A stretch of DNA of 61,132 nt from Olsenella phocaeensis (GCF_900120385.1 NZ_LT635494.1:288877-350008); one strand, 5' to 3'; positions 23,719 through 31,986 are shown, numbered from the stretch's first letter. Numbers and translations: made by a program. Notes: generated from the sequence alone by a model not told the origin.

Positions 23719-24422
23719 TGGTGTCTCTGCTGTACGTGGATTTCTGCCTCATGGCGCGGAGGCTTCGCCAGATGCTGTGGGTGACGGCGCTGGTCGTCTT
23801 CGTCCCGTTCCTGATTAACTACGTCTCGGGCAGGGAGACGACCGTCTCAATCGACCAGATAGTCGCCTTCCCTATCATCGTGCTCTGCATCGCGATGTAC
23901 TTTGCCCTCGGCTGGGCCTTCGGCGCCGACGAGGCGAGCGGCTGGGAGCAGGGCAGGCTGGCGCTCCCCGTCACGAGGCGGGACGTCGTGCGCTCGCGCT
24001 ACCTCTTCCTGCCCCTCTTCGGCCTGGTCGTGCTACTCTTCGTCGCCCTTCTGGCACTGCTCTGCGCCAGGCTGCTCCCCCTGCTCATGCCACGGGTCTC
24101 GGGGGAGCTCGGCCTTGAGAGCCTCTTCGGCTTCCTGCTGCTTGCATACCTGGTGCTGCACCTGCTCTTCAGCCTGCAGCTGCCCTTCCTCTTCGCCTGG
24201 GGGACTGCCAGGGCGAGGGCGATTGTCGTCCTGCCCTGCCTGGTTCCCTCACTCCTGGCCTTGCTTCCGAATGAGACGCTGCAGGGCATGGGAGCGGGGC
24301 TGACGGGGGTCGTCGGCGCGCTCGGATGGTGGCTCTCCCCCATCGGCGTCCTTGCCTGCGTCGTGGTCTACCTGCTCTCCATGCAGATTTCCTGCAGGCT
24401 CTACCAGGGGAGGGAGCTGTAG
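23718..24422 (+). CDS. ABC-2 type membrane permease
   Basis: A 234-residue protein with six membrane helices forming the permease of the GntR-controlled exporter. The segment ASGWEQGRLALPVTRRDVVRSRY is typical of this ABC-2 class (split here only for description). There is no extracellular domain. Its ATG overlaps the ATPase stop by 1 nt. The exported substrate is unknown; by analogy with YtrBC-like and BcrAB-like pairs it may protect against envelope antibiotics. Confidence 0.88.
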   Translation: MVSLLYVDFCLMARRLRQMLWVTALVVFVPFLINYVSGRETTVSIDQIVAFPIIVLCIAMYFALGWAFGADEASGWEQGRLALPVTRRDVVRSRYLFLPLFGLVVLLFVALLALLCARLLPLLMPRVSGELGLESLFGFLLLAYLVLHLLFSLQLPFLFAWGTARARAIVVLPCLVPSLLALLPNETLQGMGAGLTGVVGALGWWLSPIGVLACVVVYLLSMQISCRLYQGREL

Positions 24423-24447
24423 GGGAGGGGGATGTCGTGCGGGCAGG

Positions 24448-24463
24448 TTGATGCCTGCATCAA
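24448..24463 (+). promoter_or_regulatory. Perfect palindrome upstream of brnQ
   Basis: TTGATGC-CT-GCATCAA is a perfect 7-bp-arm palindrome 26 bp after the permease stop. It could be an operator for brnQ or part of the permease terminator. Confidence 0.4.
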
Positions 24464-24485
24464 GGTGCGGAAAAATTGGTGTGTG

Positions 24486-24529
24486 CTACGGGGTGGACCT
24501 ACCGGATTTCCGGTTGGTTCGCCCCGTAG
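24486..24529 (+). promoter_or_regulatory. 20-bp-arm stem-loop upstream of brnQ
   Basis: CTACGGGG...ACCGG (24486-24505) and CCGGTTGG...CCCCGTAG (24510-24529) pair at 16 of 20 positions around ATTT. It lies about 100 bp before brnQ. It may terminate the ABC operon or act as an attenuator for brnQ. TTATAC at 24583-24588 is a possible -10 between it and the gene. Confidence 0.5.
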
Positions 24530-24626
24530 TGCGCGAATGTCATCGAGAGAGTCTCGGAATGGATGCAAGAAACACGCTATTCTTATACACCGTGTACCTT
24601 CTGAGTGGCCAATCGAAAGGACCGTC

Positions 24627-25970
24627 ATGGCGAAGAGAGACCAGCTGGCATCTGACAGGGGCCTGAGCGCGCTAGGGGCTCGCGACGGCCTGGTCGTGGG
24701 CGTCACGCTCTTCTCGATGTTCTTCGGTGCCGGCAACCTGATCCTGGCGCCGCTCCTGGGCGTGCGCGCGGGCGCACAGACTCCCGAGGCCCTCCTGGGC
24801 TTTATCGTCTCGGCCGTGGGGCTGCCCGTCCTCACCATCGCAGCAATCGCGCTCTCTGGCACGGTCGGCAAGCTCGCCGACCGCATCCATCCGATCTTCT
24901 CGAAGGTCTTCGCGGCGGCGACCTACCTGGCCATCGGTCCCTTCCTTGCCATTCCGCGCACGGCCACGACCTCGTTCGAGATGGTCCGGCCCCTGCTTCC
25001 CGAGGGAACCCCCGCATCTGCGGCCCTCGTGGCCTTCTCGCTCGCGTTCTTCGCCGCGGCCTACCTCCTTGCCATGCACCCCAACCGCCTGACCGAGCTC
25101 ATGGGCAAGGTCTCTGGCCCCACGCTCATCGTCCTCGTGGTGCTTCTCGTCGCCTCGACCCTCGTGTCTCCTCCGGGCACTCCCGCTGCCACGGCCAGCG
25201 CCCCCTACGACGGCGTTGCGGGAGTGGCGGGCTTCGTCTATGGCTACCAGACCATGGACGTGCTGGCCGCCCTGGCCTTCGGCTACGTCATCGCCATGAA
25301 CGTGAGAGAGCTCGGCGTGCGGAGTCCCGAGGGAATAGCGCGACAGGTTGTGCGCTCCGGTGTCATCGCGGGGGTCTGCATGGCGGCGATCTACTGCGGC
25401 TTCGGATACCTGGGAGCATCCATGGGGTCCGTGGTACCCGACGCGACCAATGGAGCCGAGGTCATTGCCGCGGCGGCGGCGATGGAGTTCGGGGGTGCCG
25501 GGAGCGTTCTTGTGGCGGCGATCTTCCTCCTCGCCTGCCTTAACGTGTGCATCGGGCTCATCTGCTCCATCAGCGAGTACTTCTCGACGGAATACGAGCT
25601 CATGCCCTACAGACGCTGGGCCCTGGCCATCGCCGCCCTCTCGTGCCTGCTTGCGAACGTGGGACTCACGACCATACTTGAGTACTCGGTGCCTCTGCTG
25701 TCCGCCCTGTATCCCATCGCCATCGTGCTCGTGGTCATGGGGCTGGTCCAGAGGGGGGAAGGCCACGGCGAGGTGGTTGCTTGGAAGCTCTGCATCACGT
25801 TCTGTGGCGTGGACAGCGTGATCGTGGCCCTTCGCGATGGCTTCGCGAAGGGCGTGGTGCTGCCGTTTGACCTTCTGCCCCTGGCGGGTCTGGGTATGGG
25901 TTGGATCCTTCCGGCAGCCATCGGGTTCATAGCAGGTTGGCTGGCGGAGCGCCTGGCGCATCGCGCATGA
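24627..25970 (+). CDS. brnQ: Branched-chain amino acid/cation symporter
   Basis: A 447-residue LIVCS-family permease importing leucine, isoleucine and valine with Na or H. There are about twelve membrane helices; the opening GLVVGVTLFSMFFGAGNLI is diagnostic, and the loop AIPRTATTSFEM is also conserved. The ATG at 24627 with AAAGGA 5 nt upstream is chosen over an in-frame extension to 24432 that crosses the leader hairpin. Likely regulated through the palindrome and stem-loop before it. Confidence 0.92.
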   Translation: MAKRDQLASDRGLSALGARDGLVVGVTLFSMFFGAGNLILAPLLGVRAGAQTPEALLGFIVSAVGLPVLTIAAIALSGTVGKLADRIHPIFSKVFAAATYLAIGPFLAIPRTATTSFEMVRPLLPEGTPASAALVAFSLAFFAAAYLLAMHPNRLTELMGKVSGPTLIVLVVLLVASTLVSPPGTPAATASAPYDGVAGVAGFVYGYQTMDVLAALAFGYVIAMNVRELGVRSPEGIARQVVRSGVIAGVCMAAIYCGFGYLGASMGSVVPDATNGAEVIAAAAAMEFGGAGSVLVAAIFLLACLNVCIGLICSISEYFSTEYELMPYRRWALAIAALSCLLANVGLTTILEYSVPLLSALYPIAIVLVVMGLVQRGEGHGEVVAWKLCITFCGVDSVIVALRDGFAKGVVLPFDLLPLAGLGMGWILPAAIGFIAGWLAERLAHRA

Positions 25971-26005
25971 CCCTCCGAGGTCCGTCCGTTGGATGGGGAT
26001 GGGAT

Positions 26006-26176
26006 ATGCGTTTGTGTCGACTTCGCATGCCCCAAGGGTGCTCGACCTACCCGGGAAGTGCGTTTGTGCAAGGAAAAAAACAGCTCCGGCGGCATCAAGG
26101 GCGTCCTCTTCCTTGCACAAACGCACTTCCCGTCCATTTTGAGGTCGACTCGACATCTCAAACCTACACAAACAGA
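26006..26176. repeat. Nested long palindrome with a perfect 24-bp core stem
   Basis: The inner arms at 26052-26075 and 26109-26132 are perfect 24-bp complements (core GTGCGTTTGTGC) around a 33-nt loop. Outside them, GTTTGTGT (26010-26017) and ACACAAAC (26166-26173) repeat the same core as a second, outer pair. Four GTTTGTG copies thus alternate symmetrically. No gene is seen in this 257-bp gap. A MITE-like remnant or a large terminator are the main readings. Confidence 0.75.
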
Positions 26177-26227
26177 CTTTACGTTTCGCCACTCGTCGGA
26201 TTGGGGATCTGACGATCTCACCCCGTC

Positions 26228-26665
26228 GTGAAAGACTTGTTACGACGAAGGGAGAGTACGTTGAGGAGTTATAGGAGTCGGAAGCCATTCCTTCTGTATC
26301 CGTCACCTGAAGCTAGGAAAAGGGAGTGGGAATGGGCGGAAGAACATAGTTTTTCCATTGGAGCCTACCGGGATGTCATTGACAAGAATCCGGAGGCTCC
26401 GTTTCAGGACCTTGACGATGCCGCCTTGGTCGCCTACATCAACACTTCATTCAAGGGACGCAAGCTCGAACTGTCTGCCTGGTTCCAAAATTCCGTTTGG
26501 ACAGGTCGAGTCGACTACTCTGGGGTGCGGTTTGCCTTTGAGGTAGGTGCCGACCTCTTCCTCCCAAGCCTTGTGGTAAGCCTGTTAGAAAGCGTCCTGG
26601 AACAGGAAGACGTCGACTGGTGGCTGAGCGAATGCTCTAGGCTGCATGACTCCATGTCGCAATGA
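26228..26665 (+). CDS. Hypothetical protein at the edge of an AT-richer patch
   Basis: A 145-residue soluble protein I do not recognise. It is rich in Trp and acidic residues (EWEWAEEHSF, DVDWWLSEC) with a strongly basic N-terminus (MKDLLRRREST). Codon use is clearly less GC-biased than in neighbouring genes, suggesting acquisition. The start is uncertain: GTG at 26228 has no good ribosome-binding site. Its last 29 bases overlap the end of the convergent HNH nuclease gene. Confidence 0.55.
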   Translation: MKDLLRRRESTLRSYRSRKPFLLYPSPEARKREWEWAEEHSFSIGAYRDVIDKNPEAPFQDLDDAALVAYINTSFKGRKLELSAWFQNSVWTGRVDYSGVRFAFEVGADLFLPSLVVSLLESVLEQEDVDWWLSECSRLHDSMSQ

Positions 26666-27689
26666 ACTGTTCGTAGTGCCTGTTAAGGAGTTCGTCCGAG
26701 GGGCGTAGCTCCTGGTCTTTGGGGGTCATGATTGCTCTGCCCGCATACTGTTCGTAGACAGAGCCCCTGATTGCATCCGCCAAGCGAAGGACGTGGGTCT
26801 CGGGCTCTATCGCGATGAGGTTGGCGTCGTACAGAAGGTGGATGTCTGCGCGCAGGAGTATTCCGTTCTGAACAACCTGAGAGCGACGTCCTCTATAGGG
26901 ATCAATATGGGCGGCCTGCAGGGCGTCGACCACGTCCGTGCTGGACACCGCACAGGTTCCGGAGTAGGCGGCAATGAGGCTCTGCCTGAACTTCGACTGT
27001 CGCTCTCGTTGCAGGGCCCTCACGAAACGTCGCGCCTCCGGATCCTTCTCCTCGCCGAAATCCGCCACGCAAAGCTGCCTGGCCCTTTTTGATTGCGCAT
27101 TGGTCAGTTCATCCATTTGGAACCCAAGGAAGGAGCCCTGGAGCTCCGTCCGTGCATTCACGGGGCCATGGAGCGTGAAGGTTCCCGTCTCTGCGTTGTA
27201 TAGTTCGACAAAGGCCAGGCCCAGCACTTTGTATCCGCCCCGTGTCTTGTCCCTGACCATGACGCCTACGGGTATCCCATCCTCTAGGTTTCTCATGAGG
27301 AATTCGTTTGACTTGTCGGTATCCCTCTTGCCTTCGGCGGTTGCATGCTCCTGGTAGTCCAGGGTCCACGTTCCGTCCTCAGGCCTGAAGATCACGTCCT
27401 TGTCTGCGTAATACCGCTGCCCCTCCGAGTGGACCGAGAGGGCGTACGCGGGGTTGCCAGCACCCTTCGAAGGAAGCTGTCTGTAATTCGGGTGATGGAT
27501 GCCCCTTTGGGATGCCATCTTTACCTCGACGCCCCTTGGCGCATCGTCACCGATCGGCAGGCGTGGGATTGTGCTTCCCTCATGCTCTTGAAACCATGCG
27601 TAGGCTGCGGCGAATTCGGGAGGCGTCATGCCCAGTGCCCTCTTAAGGGAAAGGAAGTTGATCGTGCAGTCGATGACGATGTCTGACAC
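26637..27689 (-). CDS. HNH endonuclease, possibly modification-dependent
   Basis: A 350-residue nuclease. The C-terminal HNH module is clear: TCAVSSTDVVDALQAAHID and NGILLRADIHLLYD, giving C246, H261, N275 and H284. The central region (about 80-175), including RYYADKDVIFRPE and GGYKVLGLAFVELY, resembles the SRA/PUA-type base-recognition domains that precede HNH domains in modification-dependent restriction enzymes; that assignment is inference. No methylase partner is adjacent. The base composition is AT-richer than the genome norm, as is usual for transferred defence genes. Confidence 0.8.
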   Translation of the reverse strand: MSDIVIDCTINFLSLKRALGMTPPEFAAAYAWFQEHEGSTIPRLPIGDDAPRGVEVKMASQRGIHHPNYRQLPSKGAGNPAYALSVHSEGQRYYADKDVIFRPEDGTWTLDYQEHATAEGKRDTDKSNEFLMRNLEDGIPVGVMVRDKTRGGYKVLGLAFVELYNAETGTFTLHGPVNARTELQGSFLGFQMDELTNAQSKRARQLCVADFGEEKDPEARRFVRALQRERQSKFRQSLIAAYSGTCAVSSTDVVDALQAAHIDPYRGRRSQVVQNGILLRADIHLLYDANLIAIEPETHVLRLADAIRGSVYEQYAGRAIMTPKDQELRPSDELLNRHYEQFIATWSHAA

Positions 27690-27866
27690 GGATCCGTCTC
27701 CTCTGCGTACCTAGGGATTGCCTCTTTTATGGTACCGGCTCTTCCATTGTGTAATACAGAGCGCAGTCGGCGACTGGCTTTACATCCGGTCCATTTTCTA
27801 CCGCAGTGCATACTCTGCGTCGGCTCGGGCACAACAAGCTCGTGGACAAAGTCAGGAGGCAGCAAC

Positions 27867-28223
27867 ATGGCACAGGTCAGCATCAAGCGCGTGTACGAGG
27901 ACGCGAGCGAGTCGGACGGATTCAGGGTCCTGGTCGACAGGCTCTGGCCGCGCGGCATGAGCAAGGAGCGCCTGCATCCCGACCTCTGGGCCAAGGGTCT
28001 CGCACCCTCAAACGAGGCACGCAAGGAGTTCGCCCACAAGGCGGAGAACTTCCAGAGCTTCCGCACTCGCTATCTCATGGAGCTCGACCAGAGCGACGAG
28101 GCGGCGGCCTTGGCCGCGGAGCTCCTCTCGCACGAGGTCGTCACGCTGCTCTATGCGGCAAAAGACCCCGAGGTGAACCATGCCGTGATCCTGCGCGACT
28201 GGCTGGAGTCTCGCGAGAAGTAG
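27867..28223 (+). CDS. DUF488 family protein
   Basis: A 118-residue protein of the DUF488 family, shown by the hallmark start (SIKRVYEDASESDGFRVLV then DRLWPRGMSKE). Members are widespread and poorly understood, with a possible link to nucleic-acid or stress functions. AGGAGG lies 7 nt before the ATG at 27867; the in-frame stretch upstream is not coding. Ends at a bidirectional stem-loop shared with the convergent hemolysin III gene. Confidence 0.88.
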   Translation: MAQVSIKRVYEDASESDGFRVLVDRLWPRGMSKERLHPDLWAKGLAPSNEARKEFAHKAENFQSFRTRYLMELDQSDEAAALAAELLSHEVVTLLYAAKDPEVNHAVILRDWLESREK

Positions 28224-28231
28224 ACAGTCTT

Positions 28232-28281
28232 GACGTTTGCTCGTGCCTCGCCCCACGTCATGCACAAGCAAAGCGAACGTC
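28232..28281. terminator. Bidirectional stem-loop between convergent genes
   Basis: GACGTT/AACGTC (outer) and TGCTCGTGC/GCACAAGCA (inner, 8 of 9 pairs) stack into one long hairpin directly between DUF488 and hemolysin III genes. Confidence 0.55.
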
Positions 28282-28315
28282 CGAGGTTCAGGCCGCTCCG
28301 CCGCTGCCCGCGCGC

Positions 28316-28984
28316 CTACAGCACGAAGAGCATGACGGAGAGCGCCATGCACGCGGCTCCCGCAAGCACGAAGAGGTGCCAGACGAAGTGCAGGAAGGGC
28401 ACCCCCTTCGCCACGTAGAACCCCGTTCCCAGCGTGTAGCAGACGCCTCCCGCGACCAGCAGGGCGAAGGCCGGCGTGGGCAGCAGCGCCATCAGCTGCG
28501 GCAGCCTGAACACCACGAGCCAGCCCATGGCCAGGTACACCAGGGCAGACATCCACTTTGGCTGCCTCTCCTTGAGGAAGCACTCCGCCACGATGCCCAG
28601 GATCGCCACGCCCCACACCACCGAGAAGAGCACCAGCCCTCCCTCGTCGCGGAGTGTCACCAGCGCGTATGGCGCGTAGCTGCCGGCGATGAGCACGTAG
28701 ATGGCCGCATGGTCCATGATGCGGAAGACGCGCTTGGCCTTCTCGGGCGCGAGCGCGTGATAGAGGGTGGAGAAGAGGAACTCCAGGAAGAGCGAGATCC
28801 CGAAGACTATCGCCGCGGCGAGCCGGAACCCGCCCCCATGGCTCACCGCCACCACGATCATGATGACCAGTGCGGCGATGGAGAGCAGCGCGGCCACTCC
28901 GTGAGAGATCGAGTTGGCGACCTCCTCGCCCAGACTGTACTGACGCGCCACGCCTCGCGCGTCCTGCCTTGTGTTCTTTGCCAT
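28316..28984 (-). CDS. Hemolysin III/PAQR family membrane protein
   Basis: A 222-residue protein with seven membrane helices, of the HlyIII (bacterial PAQR, YqfA-like) family. Conserved metal-site residues are visible: SISHG, STLYHAL with the Ser and His of the family, RIMDHAAIYVLIAGSYAP and HFVWHLFV near the C-terminus. Bacterial members are proposed to affect membrane lipid homeostasis; the hemolysin name is historical. The ATG at 28984 is used because GGGAGGT precedes it, not the one at 28999. Confidence 0.9.
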   Translation of the reverse strand: MAKNTRQDARGVARQYSLGEEVANSISHGVAALLSIAALVIMIVVAVSHGGGFRLAAAIVFGISLFLEFLFSTLYHALAPEKAKRVFRIMDHAAIYVLIAGSYAPYALVTLRDEGGLVLFSVVWGVAILGIVAECFLKERQPKWMSALVYLAMGWLVVFRLPQLMALLPTPAFALLVAGGVCYTLGTGFYVAKGVPFLHFVWHLFVLAGAACMALSVMLFVL

Positions 28985-29117
28985 GTTCCGACCTCCCATG
29001 CCTCGATCGATCTCTGGGTCCCTGCCACTAGGATGCGCCCACCCGGAGGAGTTTGTCCTCTATTACACCCAGTTGATACAATCTGTTGGTCAGAAAGACG
29101 CAAGAAGGGCCCTCGTC

Positions 29118-29312
29118 TTGTCCACTCCAACGCTCGCTGCAGGCTTCGCCATCCTCGTCGCCTCCGCCCTGCTCGCGATGGTCGCGCCCGAGCTCCCCTG
29201 GAACGACCTCCCGGGGCGGATGGAGCCGCGCTACCTCCTCCTCGAGCTCGCGCGCGCCCTCCGAGACCTGGCCCAGATCCAGTACCGCCACCTTGTGGAG
29301 AAGGTGCAGTAG
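29118..29312 (+). CDS. Small single-helix membrane protein upstream of a PPTase-like gene
   Basis: A 64-residue protein with one membrane helix (about 6-24) and a soluble helical tail (RYLLLELARALRDLAQIQYRH). Third codon positions are overwhelmingly G or C, supporting coding. The TTG at 29118 follows AGAAGGG by 8 nt; the frame is open further back to 28971 but that part overlaps the divergent hemolysin III start. It ends 2 bp before the PPTase-like gene. Function unknown. Confidence 0.5.
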   Translation: MSTPTLAAGFAILVASALLAMVAPELPWNDLPGRMEPRYLLLELARALRDLAQIQYRHLVEKVQ

Positions 29313-29314
29313 CC

Positions 29315-30040
29315 ATGCGCCAGGGGAGAGAGGCGCTCGCATCCGACGCCCAGGTGACCTGCCACCTGCTTGACCTCGGGTCGCTCTGCGAGCTGGGGGA
29401 CCCGCGCGAGCTCGCCGACGCGCTCGAGGGACGCGTCATGCCGCGCTACCTGGACAGAGCGTGCCATGCGCGGCATCCCGGCATGAGGGCCGAGTCCCTG
29501 GGAACGGGCCTCATCCTTGCCGGGTGCATGGGGCTCGTTCGGGACGGGGACCTGCTCGACGGTCCCTACGGGAAGCCCGAGCCCACCTCGGGCGACTGGC
29601 ACCTGGGCATATCCCACACCCACCAGCTCGTGGCCGTGTGCTCCTCTCCCTCGGTGGTGGGGCTCGACGTCGCGTCTGCCTCCGAGGACGTGGACCGCCT
29701 CAAGGTCATGACCTTGAGGCGCGGAGGCCAGGCCCTCGCGCCCAGCCTGGAGGACCAGCCCTCGAGGCTCACGCCAGAGGGGTTCGCCCGCCTGTGGACG
29801 CGCCTCGAGGCGACGCTCAAGGCGGAGGGGACGGGCTTCTACGCGGACCTGCGCGAGCACCAGGACTGGTTCGGCCACTGGCGCTTCCGCTGGGGGCTGG
29901 AGCTGGGGCACGTGGTCTGTGCCGCTACGGCGGAGGGACTCCCGCTCGAGCTCAGGGTCCACGAGCCGGAGGCGCTCCTCGGCTCCGTGCGCACGTGCGC
30001 CTGCCCGCCCGTTTACCCGCCCGAAACCCCCATGCCCTAA
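29315..30040 (+). CDS. Divergent 4'-phosphopantetheinyl transferase superfamily protein
   Basis: A 241-residue Sfp-like protein, expected to attach phosphopantetheine to carrier proteins. Recognisable motifs are YGKPE followed by WHLGISHTHQLVAV, GLDVAS, and LWTRLEATLKAEGTGF. The last matches the W..KEA..K..G.G motif with Arg-Leu in place of the usual Lys-Glu spacing while keeping Glu. GLDVA lacks the second acidic metal ligand of the Sfp GVDIE motif, so activity may be altered. No carrier protein or synthase gene is adjacent; a small membrane protein gene abuts it. Confidence 0.7.
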   Translation: MRQGREALASDAQVTCHLLDLGSLCELGDPRELADALEGRVMPRYLDRACHARHPGMRAESLGTGLILAGCMGLVRDGDLLDGPYGKPEPTSGDWHLGISHTHQLVAVCSSPSVVGLDVASASEDVDRLKVMTLRRGGQALAPSLEDQPSRLTPEGFARLWTRLEATLKAEGTGFYADLREHQDWFGHWRFRWGLELGHVVCAATAEGLPLELRVHEPEALLGSVRTCACPPVYPPETPMP

Positions 30041-30091
30041 GCTCCTGCATCGGTACGAGACGCTTGCCCCCAGGGGCGGTCAGGAGGAGAC

Positions 30092-31168
30092 ATGGCCACG
30101 AAGCAGACCCATCGGATCGCCCTCATCCCCGGCGACGGCATAGGCCCCGAGGTGGTTGCCGAGGGCGTCAGGCTCCTGGACGCGGTCGCCGAGGCGGACG
30201 GTGGCTTCGACTTCGACTTCACGAGCTTCCCCTGGGGCTGCGAGCACTACCTCAGGACCGGCCAGATGATGCCCGAGGACGGCATAGAGAGGCTCAGGGG
30301 CTTCGACGCCATCCTCCTGGGCGCGGTCGGCTTCCCCGGCGTGTCCGACCACGTGTCCCTGCGCGACCTCCTGCTGAGGATCCGCCACGACTTCGACGAG
30401 TACGTCAACGTGCGTCCCGTGCGCCTGCTCAAGGGTGCGCCCTGCCCCCTCAAGGGCGTCGAGCCCGGTCAGATAGACATGACGTTCATCCGCGAGAACA
30501 GCGAGGGCGAGTACGCCGGCTCCGGCTCCTGGCTGTACGCGGGCACCCCGCGCGAGGTCGTGATCCAGGACGGGGTCTTCTCTCGCCACGGGACCGAGCG
30601 CATCATGCGCTACGCCTTCGAGCTGGCACGGCGCGAGCACAGGAGCCTCACGAGCATCAGCAAGGGCAACGCCCTCAACTATTCCATGGTCTTCTGGGAC
30701 CAGGTCTTCGAGGAGCTCTCGGCCGAGTACCCGGAGGTGGAGACCCACAGCTACCTGGTGGACGCGGCGGCCATGCTCATGGTGAGGGACCCTGGCCGCT
30801 TCCAGGTGGTGGTTGCCTCCAACCTCTTCGGCGACATCCTGACCGACCTCGGCGCCGCCATCAGCGGGGGCATGGGGCTCGCCGCGGGGGCCAACCTCAA
30901 CCCCGAGGGACGCTTCCCCTCCATGTTCGAGCCCATCCACGGCTCGGCGCCGGACATCGCTGGACGGGGCATCGCCAACCCGCTCGCCACGCTCTGGTCC
31001 GCGAGCCAGATGCTCGAGCACCTGGGACACGCCGAGTGGGCGCGTCGCGTGCTGGACGCCATCGAGCGCGTGCTGCAGGACAGCGACACCCTCACGCCCG
31101 ACCTGGGCGGGAGCGCCAGCACGAGCGAGCTTGGGGAGCGTGTGGTGCGGGAGCTCCTGCCCGTCTAG
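30092..31168 (+). CDS. D-malate/tartrate-type decarboxylating dehydrogenase
   Basis: A 358-residue NAD-dependent beta-decarboxylating dehydrogenase of the isocitrate/isopropylmalate family. The N-terminal IALIPGDGIGPEV, the substrate-site FIRENSEGEYAG, the Lys/Asn segment SISKGNALNYS and the metal-site SNLFGDILTDLGAA with FEPIHGSAPDIAG are all present. VGFPGVSDHVSLRDLLL fits the D-malate/tartrate (TtuC/DmlA) branch better than LeuB. AGGAGG precedes the ATG. No leu or tartrate genes adjoin it, so the substrate is inferred. Confidence 0.87.
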   Translation: MATKQTHRIALIPGDGIGPEVVAEGVRLLDAVAEADGGFDFDFTSFPWGCEHYLRTGQMMPEDGIERLRGFDAILLGAVGFPGVSDHVSLRDLLLRIRHDFDEYVNVRPVRLLKGAPCPLKGVEPGQIDMTFIRENSEGEYAGSGSWLYAGTPREVVIQDGVFSRHGTERIMRYAFELARREHRSLTSISKGNALNYSMVFWDQVFEELSAEYPEVETHSYLVDAAAMLMVRDPGRFQVVVASNLFGDILTDLGAAISGGMGLAAGANLNPEGRFPSMFEPIHGSAPDIAGRGIANPLATLWSASQMLEHLGHAEWARRVLDAIERVLQDSDTLTPDLGGSASTSELGERVVRELLPV

Positions 31169-31245
31169 CCCCTGGGGGCATGGGGTAGTATGAGGGTCGT
31201 TCAATGCGATTCCGGGCGAGGGCCCGGAGCATCGGAGGCACTCGT

Positions 31246-31986
31246 TTGGGAAAGACCAAGGACAAGATCGAGACCCGCGTGAAGAGCCAGGCGGACCACG
31301 ACGCCGCCATGGCACAGGCCCATGGCACCGCCACCGCTCCCGTGGGCAGCCCCCAGAACCCGTCCAACGCGATCCTCACCGTGGCAAACGTGATCACTGC
31401 CTGCCGCTTCGTGCTCACCATCGTCTTCCTGTGGATGTTCGTCTCGGACATGAACCGCTACGTCGCCCTGGCGTTCTATGCGGTCGCCGCGGTGACGGAC
31501 TTCCTGGACGGGCAGGTGGCGCGCCGCACCCAGACCGTCAGCTGGGTGGGCAAGGTCATGGATCCCATCATGGACCGCGTGCTGCTCTTCACGGGTGTCC
31601 TGGGGCTCATCATCACCGGCGAGCTCCCCGTGTGGGTGGCCTGCTTCGTCATCGGCCGCGACGTCTACCTCTTCCTGGGCGGGCTGCGCCTGCAGCACTA
31701 CCGCCGCCGTCCGGTGGACGTGGTCTTCGTGGGCAAGGCGGCGACGGCGCTCCTCATGTTTGGCTTCTGCGACCTCTTGCTGGGCCTTCCCGTCGTGCGG
31801 GGGCTGGGGGTCACCAGCCTCGGCTGGCTGCCCGGCCTCAACCATGACCCCGCCTGCATGGGCATCTTCTTCGTGTACGCGGGGCTCCTCTGCTCCCTGC
31901 TCGCCGTCCTCGAGTACACCAGGACCGGCATCGCCATCAGACGAGATGCCCTTGCGTCCAGGGCGGAGGACGGCGAGGGCCGATGA
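31246..31986 (+). CDS. CDP-alcohol phosphatidyltransferase (PgsA-like)
   Basis: An integral membrane enzyme that transfers a phosphatidyl group from CDP-diacylglycerol to an alcohol, 246 residues. The CDP-alcohol signature is complete: DFLDGQVARRTQTVSWVGKV followed by MDPIMDR. About six membrane helices follow a charged N-terminal tail. TTG at 31246 is preferred because GGAGG lies 7 nt upstream; ATG at 31204 is the alternative and would add 14 basic residues. The stop overlaps the carboxypeptidase ATG. A second family member (57451-58059) looks like the housekeeping PgsA, so this one may make a different lipid. Confidence 0.87.
   Translation: MGKTKDKIETRVKSQADHDAAMAQAHGTATAPVGSPQNPSNAILTVANVITACRFVLTIVFLWMFVSDMNRYVALAFYAVAAVTDFLDGQVARRTQTVSWVGKVMDPIMDRVLLFTGVLGLIITGELPVWVACFVIGRDVYLFLGGLRLQHYRRRPVDVVFVGKAATALLMFGFCDLLLGLPVVRGLGVTSLGWLPGLNHDPACMGIFFVYAGLLCSLLAVLEYTRTGIAIRRDALASRAEDGEGR

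Noticed and set aside
24486-24529. T-box riboswitch for brnQ
   Set aside because: GGGGTGGACC resembles part of the T-box sequence, but the required UGGNACC spacing and a specifier stem are not seen.
27806-31188. Long plus-strand frames spanning several genes (27806-30040 and 29461-31188)
   Set aside because: Most of their length is out of frame with recognisable genes and reads as Arg/Ala/Gly-rich shadow sequence. Only the 3' part of the first (29315-30040) is a real gene.
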